Source of the DNA: Opitutus sp. | GTDB lineage: Bacteria; Verrucomicrobiota; Verrucomicrobiia; Opitutales; Opitutaceae | DNA length: 64,000 nucleotides | Assembly (NCBI GenBank): GCA_025361365.1 | Contig: JANYAM010000199.1 | Coordinates: 1-64,000, forward strand | Reading direction: 5' to 3' | Part shown: piece by piece, positions 41,930-50,086 of the stretch | Position numbering within the stretch: the first letter of the stretch is position 1 | How the letters are laid out: each line of letters starts with the position of its first letter | Notes under the pieces: generated by a model | Told to the model about the DNA's origin: nothing | Database searches by the model: none | The model's input: the letters and a program-made list of their open reading frames with translations, nothing else | Position numbers and translations under genes: made by a program

Positions 41930-44335
41930 TTACTCGCTGCGCAGCGCGACGCTCGGGTCGACCCGGGTCGCCCGCCGGGCGGGCAGCAGACAGGCGGCCG
42001 CGGCCACCAGGGCGAGCACGAGCGGGACGAAAACAAAGACGGCCGGATCGTAGACCGAGGTTTCGAATACCATCTGGCGGAGCAGGCGTGCGGCGACAAA
42101 CGCGCCGGCCAAGCCGAGCCCCAAGCCGAGGCCGATCAATCCCGCGCCTTCGCGCATGACTTGGGCCAGCACTTCGCCGGAGCTGGCGCCGAGGGCGGTG
42201 CGGATGCCGAACTCACGGGTGCGTTGCGCCACGCCATAGGCGATGAGGCCGTAGAGGCCGATCGCCGAGAGCAGCAAAGCGAGGCCGGCGAACAACCCGA
42301 AGAGAGTCAGATAAAGGCGCGCCTGGGTCGTGGTGTTCGCCACGAGCTGCGTGACGGGCGTAACCGAACCGATGGCCTGGTCGGCGTCCACGCTCCAGAC
42401 CGCCTGCTGGACGGCCTTGGCGAGCGCGTCGGGCCGGACATTGGCCTGCACGAGCAGCGTGGCGAAGGCCGTCGGGCGCTGCACGATCGGGCGGTAGACC
42501 TGCAGGGGCGGCTGGCTCACACCGAGGCCGGTGCGGAGCACATCACCGACCACGCCCACGATCTCGAAGTCCGCTGGCTGGGCCGGGTTGGTGCCGCGCA
42601 GGTGGCGGCCGAGGGGGTTTTCGGTGCCGAAATACATCTTGGCGGCCGCGGCGCTGATGACGACCACGCCCGGCGCCTTCGGGTCATCGGCGGTGGTGAA
42701 GGGGCGCCCGGACAGCAGCGTGATGCCGGTGGACTTGAAGAAGTCGACGCTCACGGAATCATAGAATACCTGCGGGACATTCTGCTCGTTCATCTGGCTC
42801 GGCCCAACGGGCATGAGCGTGATCGGGATGCCCCACGTGAAGGGCATGGTCTGGGTGAAACCGGCGGCGGTGACCCCGGGCACGGCGGCGACGGCTTGCT
42901 CGGTGCGCTGGTAGAAGTCGCGGCGCTTGTCTATCGTATCGTAGCGCTTCGAGGAGAGGGAGACATTCAGCGCCAGCAAGGGATCGATGCGCATGCCCGG
43001 CTGCTGCCGGAGGATGGCGCCGAAGCTGCGGCCGAGCAGGCCCGCGGCGACGAGCAGCACGAGGGCGAGGGCAATCTCGATCACGACCAAACCGGAGCGC
43101 AAACGGCGCGAAGCCGGGCCCGCGGAACCGCGGCCGGCGCCGTCCTTGAGCGCGTCGTTGGCGTCGGCGCGCGAAGCGCTCCAAGCCGGCACGAGGCCGA
43201 AGGCCACGCCGGTGGCGAGCGTGAGAACCAGCGCGGCGAGAAGCACCGGCGTGTTGATGGCGATCTCCCCGGACCGCGGCAGCCAACCCTCATTGAAAAG
43301 AGCGAGGATACCGCTCACGCCCCAGTTGGCCACGAGGATGCCCAGCGCGCCGCCGAGCAAGGCGAGCCCGAGGCTTTCCGCGAGAAGCTGGCGCAGCAAA
43401 TGGCCGCGGGTGGCGCCGAGGGCGGCGCGGACGGCGAGTTCCTTGCGCCGGCCGATGGCGCGCACGACGGAGAGGCCGGCGACATTGGCGCAGGTGATGA
43501 GCAGCACGCAGGCGACGGCGCCCGCGACGACAAAAAGTCCGGTGCGATAGTTGCCGATGACGAGGCCCTGCAGGTCGGCGGCGGTGAGCGTCCAGCCCTT
43601 GTTGTCTTCGGGATGGGCTTGCTCGGCCTGACGGGCGAAAGCGGCGAGTTCCGCGCCGGCCTGCTCGAGCGTCTCGCCCTCCTGCAACCGGGCAAAGGCG
43701 CTCCAGTAGCGCGTGTGGCGGTCCTGCGTGGCCCGGCCGTTCATGGGCATCGGGCGCCAAAGCGCGGCGTTGCCCCACGGGTCGGTGAAGCTCGCGGGCA
43801 TGACGCCGATGATCGTGTGGGCGACATCGTCGAGCATGACCGGCTGGCCGATGATGTCCTCGCGGGCGTTGAACTGGCTGCGCCACAGCTGCTCGCCGAT
43901 GACGGCCACGGGGGCGCTGCCCTCGAGGGTCTCGTCCGGGTTCCACGTGCGGCCCTTGAGCGGAGCGACGCCGAAGAGCTTGAAGTAATTGTCGGTCGCC
44001 TGGACCTCGGTCAGCTGCGCGGGCGTGGCGGTCTTGGTCAGGTTGACGTAGTAATACTGCTGGGCGGCAATGGCCGCGAAGGATTTCGATTCGCGGGCGA
44101 GATCCAGGAACGTGGCCGGGGCCAGGACGGACGTGCCCTGTTCCCGGTGCTGCGACTGCACCTGCACGAGCCGTCCCGAGTCCTGGTAGGCGAGCGGCTT
44201 GAGGAGCAAGCCGTAGACGACGGAGAAGATGGCGGTCGAGGCGCCGATGCCCAGGGCGAGAATCCCGATGGCGACAACGGAGAAGCCGGGCGATTTCCCC
44301 AGCGAGCGAACAGCGGAACGGAGGGCGGACAGCAT
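41930..44335 (-). CDS. ADOP-type ABC permease, copy 10
   Basis: 801 aa; MLSALRSAVRSLGKSPGFSVVAIGILALGIGASTAIFSVVYGLLLK ... LPARRATRVDPSVALRSE. Confidence 0.94.
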   Translation of the reverse strand: MLSALRSAVRSLGKSPGFSVVAIGILALGIGASTAIFSVVYGLLLKPLAYQDSGRLVQVQSQHREQGTSVLAPATFLDLARESKSFAAIAAQQYYYVNLTKTATPAQLTEVQATDNYFKLFGVAPLKGRTWNPDETLEGSAPVAVIGEQLWRSQFNAREDIIGQPVMLDDVAHTIIGVMPASFTDPWGNAALWRPMPMNGRATQDRHTRYWSAFARLQEGETLEQAGAELAAFARQAEQAHPEDNKGWTLTAADLQGLVIGNYRTGLFVVAGAVACVLLITCANVAGLSVVRAIGRRKELAVRAALGATRGHLLRQLLAESLGLALLGGALGILVANWGVSGILALFNEGWLPRSGEIAINTPVLLAALVLTLATGVAFGLVPAWSASRADANDALKDGAGRGSAGPASRRLRSGLVVIEIALALVLLVAAGLLGRSFGAILRQQPGMRIDPLLALNVSLSSKRYDTIDKRRDFYQRTEQAVAAVPGVTAAGFTQTMPFTWGIPITLMPVGPSQMNEQNVPQVFYDSVSVDFFKSTGITLLSGRPFTTADDPKAPGVVVISAAAAKMYFGTENPLGRHLRGTNPAQPADFEIVGVVGDVLRTGLGVSQPPLQVYRPIVQRPTAFATLLVQANVRPDALAKAVQQAVWSVDADQAIGSVTPVTQLVANTTTQARLYLTLFGLFAGLALLLSAIGLYGLIAYGVAQRTREFGIRTALGASSGEVLAQVMREGAGLIGLGLGLGLAGAFVAARLLRQMVFETSVYDPAVFVFVPLVLALVAAAACLLPARRATRVDPSVALRSE

Positions 44336-44439
44336 CGGTGGTCTAAAAGCACCGCCGCGAGATCATGTCCGGGGGATGACCACCGATGGGTCCCGCCGGC
44401 CACGAGTGGCGGAGGTGCAAAAATTTTAGTATGCAAGAT

Positions 44440-44474
44440 GGCCGGCGCGCCGACTGAAGGCGGGGGCGCCGGCC
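44440..44474. repeat. GC-rich hairpin between ATPase and ADOP copy 10
   Basis: 9-bp arms GGCCGGCGC (44440-44448) / GCGCCGGCC (44466-44474); no clear U-tract, so terminator, attenuator or processing site cannot be distinguished. Confidence 0.5.
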
Positions 44475-44485
44475 GAAAGCAAAGC

Positions 44486-45196
44486 TTAGTGTGCGGAGCC
44501 GGCCTCGACCTGTTCCTCGACGACGCGGCCGTCGAACACGTGGATGGTGCGCTCGGCATGGCGCGCGAAGCGCGTGTCGTGCGTGACCATGACGATGGTG
44601 GAACCGGCGCGATGCAGCGAGTGGAGCAGTTCCATCACGGCGTCACCGTTCTTCGAATCGAGGTTACCCGTGGGTTCGTCGGCGAGGAGCACGGCCGGGG
44701 AACCGGCCAGGGCGCGGGCGACCGCGACGCGCTGCTGTTGACCGCCGGAGAGCTGGGAGGGCAGGTGCTTGGCGCGGTGGCCCATGCCGACTTTCTCGAG
44801 GGCCTCGGTCACGCGCGTTTTGCGCTCGCTGGCGGGCATGCCGCGGTAGGTGAGGGGCAGCTCGACATTCTCATAGACCGTGAGGTCGCCGATGAGATTG
44901 AACGACTGGAAAATGAAACCGATCTCGCGGTTGCGGATGCGGGCGCGCTCGGGGAGCGTCAGGCCCTGGACCGGGCGGCCATTGAGGACGTAGGTGCCGT
45001 CGGTCGGCGTGTCGAGCAGGCCGAGGATCGAGAGCAGGGTGGACTTGCCGCAACCGGACGGGCCGGCGATGGAGACATACTCGCCCTTGCGGATGTCCAT
45101 GTGGATGCCGGACAGGGCGTGCGTTTCCACTTCGTCGGTCAGGAAGACCTTGGTCACGCCGTCGAGTTTGATCAGGGAGGGATTTTCGGTGGTCAT
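44486..45196 (-). CDS. ABC transporter ATP-binding protein (MacB/LolD type)
   Basis: Walker [40 protein letters not shown]. Confidence 0.95.
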   Translation of the reverse strand: MTTENPSLIKLDGVTKVFLTDEVETHALSGIHMDIRKGEYVSIAGPSGCGKSTLLSILGLLDTPTDGTYVLNGRPVQGLTLPERARIRNREIGFIFQSFNLIGDLTVYENVELPLTYRGMPASERKTRVTEALEKVGMGHRAKHLPSQLSGGQQQRVAVARALAGSPAVLLADEPTGNLDSKNGDAVMELLHSLHRAGSTIVMVTHDTRFARHAERTIHVFDGRVVEEQVEAGSAH

Positions 45197-45260
45197 TTGG
45201 GTGGGGAGACAGGGTTAATGGCTTACTAACACGCGGTGGGGACTGCCGGTTACAGGAATG

Positions 45261-45332
45261 TTATTCACGCGCATCCGGCTCGGAGGCCACGAGGGCCGTC
45301 AGCAGGGCGAGAATGAGGGTGGAGAAGATCAT
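45261..45332 (-). CDS. Putative 23-aa single-TM microprotein
   Basis: Own translation: MIFSTLILALLTALVASEPDARE*; lies between adaptor and ATPase; below ORF-track size cut-off; no strong RBS seen. Confidence 0.35.
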   Translation of the reverse strand: MIFSTLILALLTALVASEPDARE

Positions 45333-45371
45333 GGCACGGGCTTAGATAATAGAGCGTCGCGGGGCGGCGGA

Positions 45372-46625
45372 TTAGTTCAGGCGGACGCGGTCGTTCGAGT
45401 CCCAGGGCGACATGTCGGACAGGATGACGCGATCGCCGGGCTGGAGGCCGCCGACGATCTCAATCGTGTTGACCGAACTGCGGCCGAGTTGGACCTGGGT
45501 GCGGACGGCGTCGTTGGTGCCCTCGACGAGTTTGAAGATGCCCACGGTGCTTTTCTCCTGGCCGAAGGCCGGGCGGCCGACAAAGACGACCTCATTCAGG
45601 CGCTCGAGCTCGATGGTGCCGTCGACCGAGAGGTCGGGGCGGGCGCCGCGGGGGAGTTCGTTGACGATGGTGACGTCGACCAGGACGGTGCCGTTCTGCA
45701 CGGCGGGATCGATCCGGGCGACCTTGCCCTCGACGATGCCGTTGCGGGTGTCGATCTGGGCCAGCTGGCCGATGGCGATGTCGCGGGCCTGGGTTTCGGC
45801 GATGCGGATCTCGGCTTTGAGTTTGGAGGGATCGGCCACACGGGCGATGTTGGAGCCCGGCTGCACTTGGGCGCCGACCTCGACGGGCAGGGCGGAGAGC
45901 ACGCCGGCCATGGGGGCGCGGACCTTGAGGGCGTCGAGTTCCTCGGCGCGCAGCTGGGCGAGTGAGCGCAGGCGCTCGACCTCGGCTTCCTGCACGGCGA
46001 GCTGGGGCTTGATGGAATCCTTGGCGAAGACGTAACGCTTCTGCTCGATCTCATTGCTCGTGGCGCCGTCGGCCGCAGTGGCCTGGGCGAGTTTGAGGTC
46101 GAGTTCCGAGACGAGGCCGTCACGGAAGAGCTGCTCCTGGACATCGGACCGCAGCTTGGTGGTTTCGAAGTTAGACTTGGCGCGCGCGGCGGAGGCCTCG
46201 GCGGCCAGCAGCTGGCTTTCGAGCTGCATGCGCTGGTTGGCGAGTTGGGCCTCGGCAGCAGCCAGTTGGGAGTTGGCGTTGGCGGCGGCGGAGACGACGT
46301 CGGGATTGCGTAATTCGAGGATCAGACTGCCGACCTCGACGATGGCGCCGGGGCGGAGGACGATCTTGTCCACCCGGCCCTGGGTGCGGGCGGAGATCCA
46401 GCGGATTTCCTCGGGCACCAGCGTGCCGAGGCCGCGGACCTGGCGGACCATCGGGCCGCGCTTGACGGTGTCGATCCACACCAAGTTGCGCTCTACGGTG
46501 GGGGCGGCGGGCTTCAGGCGCGAGAGTCCGACAGTGATGGCGATGAGGACGACCGCGGCGACGGATCCGTAGATGATGCGCTTCTTGCGTTTTTCCTTGG
46601 CGGCGTTGGGGCGGGCGATGTCCAT
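45372..46625 (-). CDS. HlyD/MacA-type periplasmic adaptor (efflux membrane fusion protein)
   Basis: MDIARPNAAKEKRKKRIIYGSVAAVVLIAITVGLSRLKPAAPTVERNLVWIDTVKRGPMVRQVRGLGTLVPEE; coiled coil; VRAPMAGVLSALPVEVGAQVQPGSNIARVADPSKLKAEIRIAE. Confidence 0.92.
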   Translation of the reverse strand: MDIARPNAAKEKRKKRIIYGSVAAVVLIAITVGLSRLKPAAPTVERNLVWIDTVKRGPMVRQVRGLGTLVPEEIRWISARTQGRVDKIVLRPGAIVEVGSLILELRNPDVVSAAANANSQLAAAEAQLANQRMQLESQLLAAEASAARAKSNFETTKLRSDVQEQLFRDGLVSELDLKLAQATAADGATSNEIEQKRYVFAKDSIKPQLAVQEAEVERLRSLAQLRAEELDALKVRAPMAGVLSALPVEVGAQVQPGSNIARVADPSKLKAEIRIAETQARDIAIGQLAQIDTRNGIVEGKVARIDPAVQNGTVLVDVTIVNELPRGARPDLSVDGTIELERLNEVVFVGRPAFGQEKSTVGIFKLVEGTNDAVRTQVQLGRSSVNTIEIVGGLQPGDRVILSDMSPWDSNDRVRLN

Positions 46626-46649
46626 GCAGTGGTAAGTTGCGGCGCCCAT

Positions 46650-46667
46650 TTGCAACGTTCATGCCAA
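46650..46667 (-). promoter_or_regulatory. Predicted sigma-54 promoter of the adaptor-ATPase-ADOP10-9-8-7-DUF4097 unit
   Basis: Minus strand TTGGCATGAACGTTGCAA; near-perfect -24/-12 element. Predicted TSS ~46640, ATG 46625. Confidence 0.8.
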
Positions 46668-46751
46668 GCACGCAGATAGCTTTAAAGCGTTGCAGGCAAG
46701 GAGTAAGCAAGGCGAGGTCCAGTGCTCGTCCCCTCACATCAGAGCGAAGGC

Positions 46752-46778
46752 GGGATAGGAGTGTCCCGAAAATGGGAT
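46752..46778. promoter_or_regulatory. Predicted enhancer (UAS) site
   Basis: GGGA-taggagtg-TCCC-gaaaat-GGGA, about 106 bp upstream of the -24 GG. Confidence 0.7.
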
Positions 46779-46809
46779 GAGTCCACCAACTGGCGCGAAG
46801 CGCAAATGG

Positions 46810-48156
46810 CTACACCGGCAGGCGCAGGCGCGCGATGCAGCCGCTGGCGTCCTCGCGATTTTCCAGCGTGAGTGATCCACCGTGATTTTCCGCGATCTGG
46901 CGGCACAGCACGAGGCCGATGCCGGAGCCGGATGGTTTCGTGGTGAAGAACGGCACGAAAAGATTCTGGAGATTGGCAATGCCGGGGCCGTCGTCCTCGA
47001 CGAAAATTTCAACCTGACCGGAAGTCTTGCGCCAGCTGACGCGCACGCAGCAGGTGGCCGCGGCCGCTTGGCCCGCCTCGGGCGCGGCCTCGATGGCATT
47101 CTTGATGAGATTGATGAGCACCTGTTCGACCTGGGCCGCGTCCAGGGAAACCGTTAGTTCGGGCCCCTCGAGCAACTGCACCGCGGACCGGCCCTCGAGC
47201 GTCACGATGCGGCGCAACAACGGTGCAATCTCGCAGGCGAGTTTGTTGGGGGCGGGCAGCTTGGCCAGCCGCGCGTAGGATTGCATGAATTTGTTCAGGC
47301 CCTCGGCGCGCGTCTCGATGATTTCGAGGCCGCCCATCATGTCCTTCTCCCAGTCTTCGGCGCGCACCGGGCGCCGGAGCATGGTGGTGAGCGAGCCGGC
47401 GATGGATTTGATCGGCGCGAGCGAATTGTTCAGCTCGTGGCCGATGACGCGCACGAGGCGCTGCCAAGCCTTCAGTTCCTCCTCGCGAAGTGGCTGGCTG
47501 AGGTCGGCGATGACCACCAGCTTGTGCGGCAGGCCTCCCTCGCGAAAACTCGTGCGGCGCATTCCCCAGCGGCCGGCGCCGCCGGCAAAGGTGCGGCTCA
47601 GCACGCGCGTGCCTTCCCCGGCCAGGCAATCGGCGAGGTCGAGATCCGTCGCCTGACGGCCGAGGATGCGCTCGGCCGGCTGCGCGAGCAGTTCCTGCCC
47701 GGAGCGGTTGACGAGGCGGAGGGTCTCGTTGGCGTCGAAAGCGAAGATGGCGACATCGATTTCCTCCATGACCGTGCGGAGCAGGGCGGTCGCCTCGAGC
47801 GCGCCCAGGCGCTGCTCCTGGAGCACGCCGCCGAGCATGTTGATCTCGGCCAGCACATCGCCCAGCGGCTCGTCGCGGTTGGCGCCGCGGGCGCGAACGG
47901 AAAAATCTCCTTCGCGCAGCGCAGTAAGCAGGTTGGCCATCGTCTGCAACGGCCGCACCACCTGTTCGCGCACGGCCAGGGCAAAGCCCAGCCATGTCAG
48001 GCCAATGAACAGCGTGACCGTCCACTGGACCTTGGCCTCGTAGTCGCCGGCCCAGAGAATCCACATGACGGTCGTAACCGCCGGCAGGCCGCTGAGCAGC
48101 GTGTAGTAGAACACGCGTTGCTCGTGGGCGGTGCGGCGTGGCTTCGGGGGTGGCAT
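46810..48156 (-). CDS. NtrY/NtrB-like sensor histidine kinase
   Basis: Two N-terminal TMs, HAMP-like, PAS, H-box VIGHELNNSLAPIKSIAGSL, G-box GSGIGLVLCRQIAENHGGSL. Confidence 0.92.
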   Translation of the reverse strand: MPPPKPRRTAHEQRVFYYTLLSGLPAVTTVMWILWAGDYEAKVQWTVTLFIGLTWLGFALAVREQVVRPLQTMANLLTALREGDFSVRARGANRDEPLGDVLAEINMLGGVLQEQRLGALEATALLRTVMEEIDVAIFAFDANETLRLVNRSGQELLAQPAERILGRQATDLDLADCLAGEGTRVLSRTFAGGAGRWGMRRTSFREGGLPHKLVVIADLSQPLREEELKAWQRLVRVIGHELNNSLAPIKSIAGSLTTMLRRPVRAEDWEKDMMGGLEIIETRAEGLNKFMQSYARLAKLPAPNKLACEIAPLLRRIVTLEGRSAVQLLEGPELTVSLDAAQVEQVLINLIKNAIEAAPEAGQAAAATCCVRVSWRKTSGQVEIFVEDDGPGIANLQNLFVPFFTTKPSGSGIGLVLCRQIAENHGGSLTLENREDASGCIARLRLPV

Positions 48157-48198
48157 GGGGGCGCGACGGGGATGAGGCCTCGCGAACGAGTGGCACGC

Positions 48199-49566
48199 TC
48201 AGAGCCCGTAACGCTCGAGCCTCCGATAAAAAGCGCTCCGGCTGAGGCCGAGTTCCTCGGCGGCCTTGCGGGCGTTGCCGTCGCAGCGGGCGAGGGTCTT
48301 CTTGATCAGGAAGGACTCGACCTCCTCGAGGCTCATGTCCTCGAGGCGCGGTGCGGACTGGCCGGCGTTGAGGCCGAGGTCGGGGGCGCGGACGACCTTG
48401 CCCTGGGTCATGAGCACGCCGCGCTCGACGGAGTGGTCGAGCTCGCGGACGTTGCCGGGCCAGGAATAATTCTTCATCGCCTCGAGCGCGGCATCGTCGA
48501 AGCCCGTGATCGGCTTGCTGTAACGGGTGACGTGGGCCTTGAGGAAATGCTGGGCGAGCAGCGGGATATCCTCGCGGCGTTCGCGCAGCGGCGGCAGGTG
48601 GAGGTGGATCGTGTTGAGGCGGAAAAGCAGATCCTGGCGGAACTTGCCGGCGGCGACCTCGGCGTTGAGGTCGGAGTTGGTGGCGGAAATGAGGCGGACG
48701 TTGGTGCGGCTGGTGCGGGAGGAGCCGACGCGCTCAAACTCACCGGTCTCGAGGGTGCGCAGGATCTTCGCCTGCTGGCTCATCGGGATGTTGCCGATCT
48801 CGTCCATGAACAGCGTGCCGCTGTCGGCGAGCTCGAAGCGGCCGGCGCGGTCCACCTTGGCGTCGGTGAAGGCGCCGCGGACATGGCCGAAGAGTTCGCT
48901 CTCGAAGACGCCCTCGGGGAGGCCGCCCATGTTGACGGCGATGAAGGCCTTGCCGGCGCGGACGGACACGGCGTGCAGCGCCTGGGCGACGACGCCCTTG
49001 CCGGTGCCGTTCTCGCCGGTGATGAGCACATTGGCATCGGACGGGCCGACGCGGGAAATAATTTCCAGCACGGGCCGCATGGCGGCGGACTGGGCGATGA
49101 GGTTGGGGCCGCCCTTGCCGCGGAGAATCTGGTTTTCCTGCTCGAGGCGCCGGTAGGCGCGAACAGCACCGGCCAGCTCGATCTGGGTCTTGACGATGGT
49201 CAGCAGGCGGGGATTTTCCCAGGGCTTGGTAATGAAATCCTTGGCGCCGCGTCGCATGGCCTCGACGGCGATCTCGACACTGGCCCACGCGGTCATAACC
49301 ACGACGGGCAGGGTGACGTCGGCGGCCTGCAGCTTGGCGAGCAAGTCGAGGCCTTCCTGGCCGGACGTCGTGTCCCGCGCGTAATTCAGATCGATGATGG
49401 CGAGACTGAAATCGCGAGCCTCGACCGCCTTCAGCACCGCGGCGGGGGACTTGGCGGTCTCGATCTGGTAGCCCTCGGCCTTCAGGAGGAGGCGCAGGGC
49501 TTCGAGCACGTCGGGCTGGTCGTCCGCAACAAGGATGCGGTGGGGCGCGGGATCGTTGGCTGCCAT
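48199..49566 (-). CDS. NtrC-family sigma-54-dependent response regulator
   Basis: REC: HRILVADDQPDVLEALRLLL...LAIIDLNY; AAA+: GENGTGKGVVAQALH, FGHVRGAFTDAKVDRAGRFE; Fis-type HTH NARKAAEELGLSRSAFYRRLERYGL. Start set at MAANDPAPHRIL. Confidence 0.95.
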   Translation of the reverse strand: MAANDPAPHRILVADDQPDVLEALRLLLKAEGYQIETAKSPAAVLKAVEARDFSLAIIDLNYARDTTSGQEGLDLLAKLQAADVTLPVVVMTAWASVEIAVEAMRRGAKDFITKPWENPRLLTIVKTQIELAGAVRAYRRLEQENQILRGKGGPNLIAQSAAMRPVLEIISRVGPSDANVLITGENGTGKGVVAQALHAVSVRAGKAFIAVNMGGLPEGVFESELFGHVRGAFTDAKVDRAGRFELADSGTLFMDEIGNIPMSQQAKILRTLETGEFERVGSSRTSRTNVRLISATNSDLNAEVAAGKFRQDLLFRLNTIHLHLPPLRERREDIPLLAQHFLKAHVTRYSKPITGFDDAALEAMKNYSWPGNVRELDHSVERGVLMTQGKVVRAPDLGLNAGQSAPRLEDMSLEEVESFLIKKTLARCDGNARKAAEELGLSRSAFYRRLERYGL

Positions 49567-49640
49567 TGCAGGAAGTGACGGTGGGCCGGCGACAAGTGTC
49601 AAGAGCGCCCGAGGATCAGCGCCGGCACCTGGCTTGCTAC

Positions 49641-49904
49641 TCAGGCGGCCAGCCGATGGCGGGAGAATTCCGGACGCGCGTGGCCCGGAGTCGGACGCAC
49701 GATGGCGGCCGGGACACTCAGCGGCTTCAGGCGGCGCGAGTAATCGGAGAACGCAAAACGCAGGAGAGCGAGCGAGGCGGTGATGGCGAGAACGGCTTCG
49801 AGCGGGAAGCGCGCGGCGAACTCGGTGTTGGCGAGGCCGAAGGCGGCGAGACCGGCGGTGCCGGTGACAAGCGCGAGGGAAAGAAGGGAGCGGTAGTTTT
49901 TCAT
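49641..49904 (-). CDS. Small (87 aa) two-TM membrane protein of unknown function
   Basis: MKNYRSLLSLALVTGTAGLAAFGLANTEFAARFPLEAVLAITASLALLRFAFSDYSRRLKPLSVPAAIV...; short leader downstream of a predicted sigma-54 promoter. Confidence 0.7.
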   Translation of the reverse strand: MKNYRSLLSLALVTGTAGLAAFGLANTEFAARFPLEAVLAITASLALLRFAFSDYSRRLKPLSVPAAIVRPTPGHARPEFSRHRLAA

Positions 49905-49931
49905 GCGAGGAGTCGTGTTGATGCGCCGCTC

Positions 49932-49950
49932 TTTGCTCGCGCCGTGCCAA
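49932..49950 (-). promoter_or_regulatory. Predicted sigma-54 promoter of the small membrane protein (and possibly the NtrC/NtrY-like genes)
   Basis: Minus strand TTGGCACGGCGCGAGCAAA; GG-N10-GC. Predicted TSS ~49923, ATG 49904. Confidence 0.72.
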
Positions 49951-50048
49951 CATTTCGGTCGTGCCGCTAACCTCGCTGCCGGCAGGCAGATAAATAATCC
50001 GGGCTAGAAAGGCTTCGTCCTTCGGCTAAGCCGGATTCCGCCACCTGC

Positions 50049-50075
50049 GGGAGCCACGATTCCCACGAATGGGAA
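50049..50075. promoter_or_regulatory. Predicted enhancer (UAS) site
   Basis: GGGA-gccacgat-TCCC-acgaat-GGGA, about 120 bp upstream of the -24 GG. Confidence 0.65.
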
Positions 50076-50086
50076 AGGGCGCCGGT

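Noticed and set aside
41690-45229. 1179-aa plus-strand ORF
   Set aside because: Antisense shadow of ADOP copy 10, the ATPase and part of ADOP 9. Low-complexity E/G/A/R/D-rich translation with no domain motifs; typical of high-GC reverse-strand frames.
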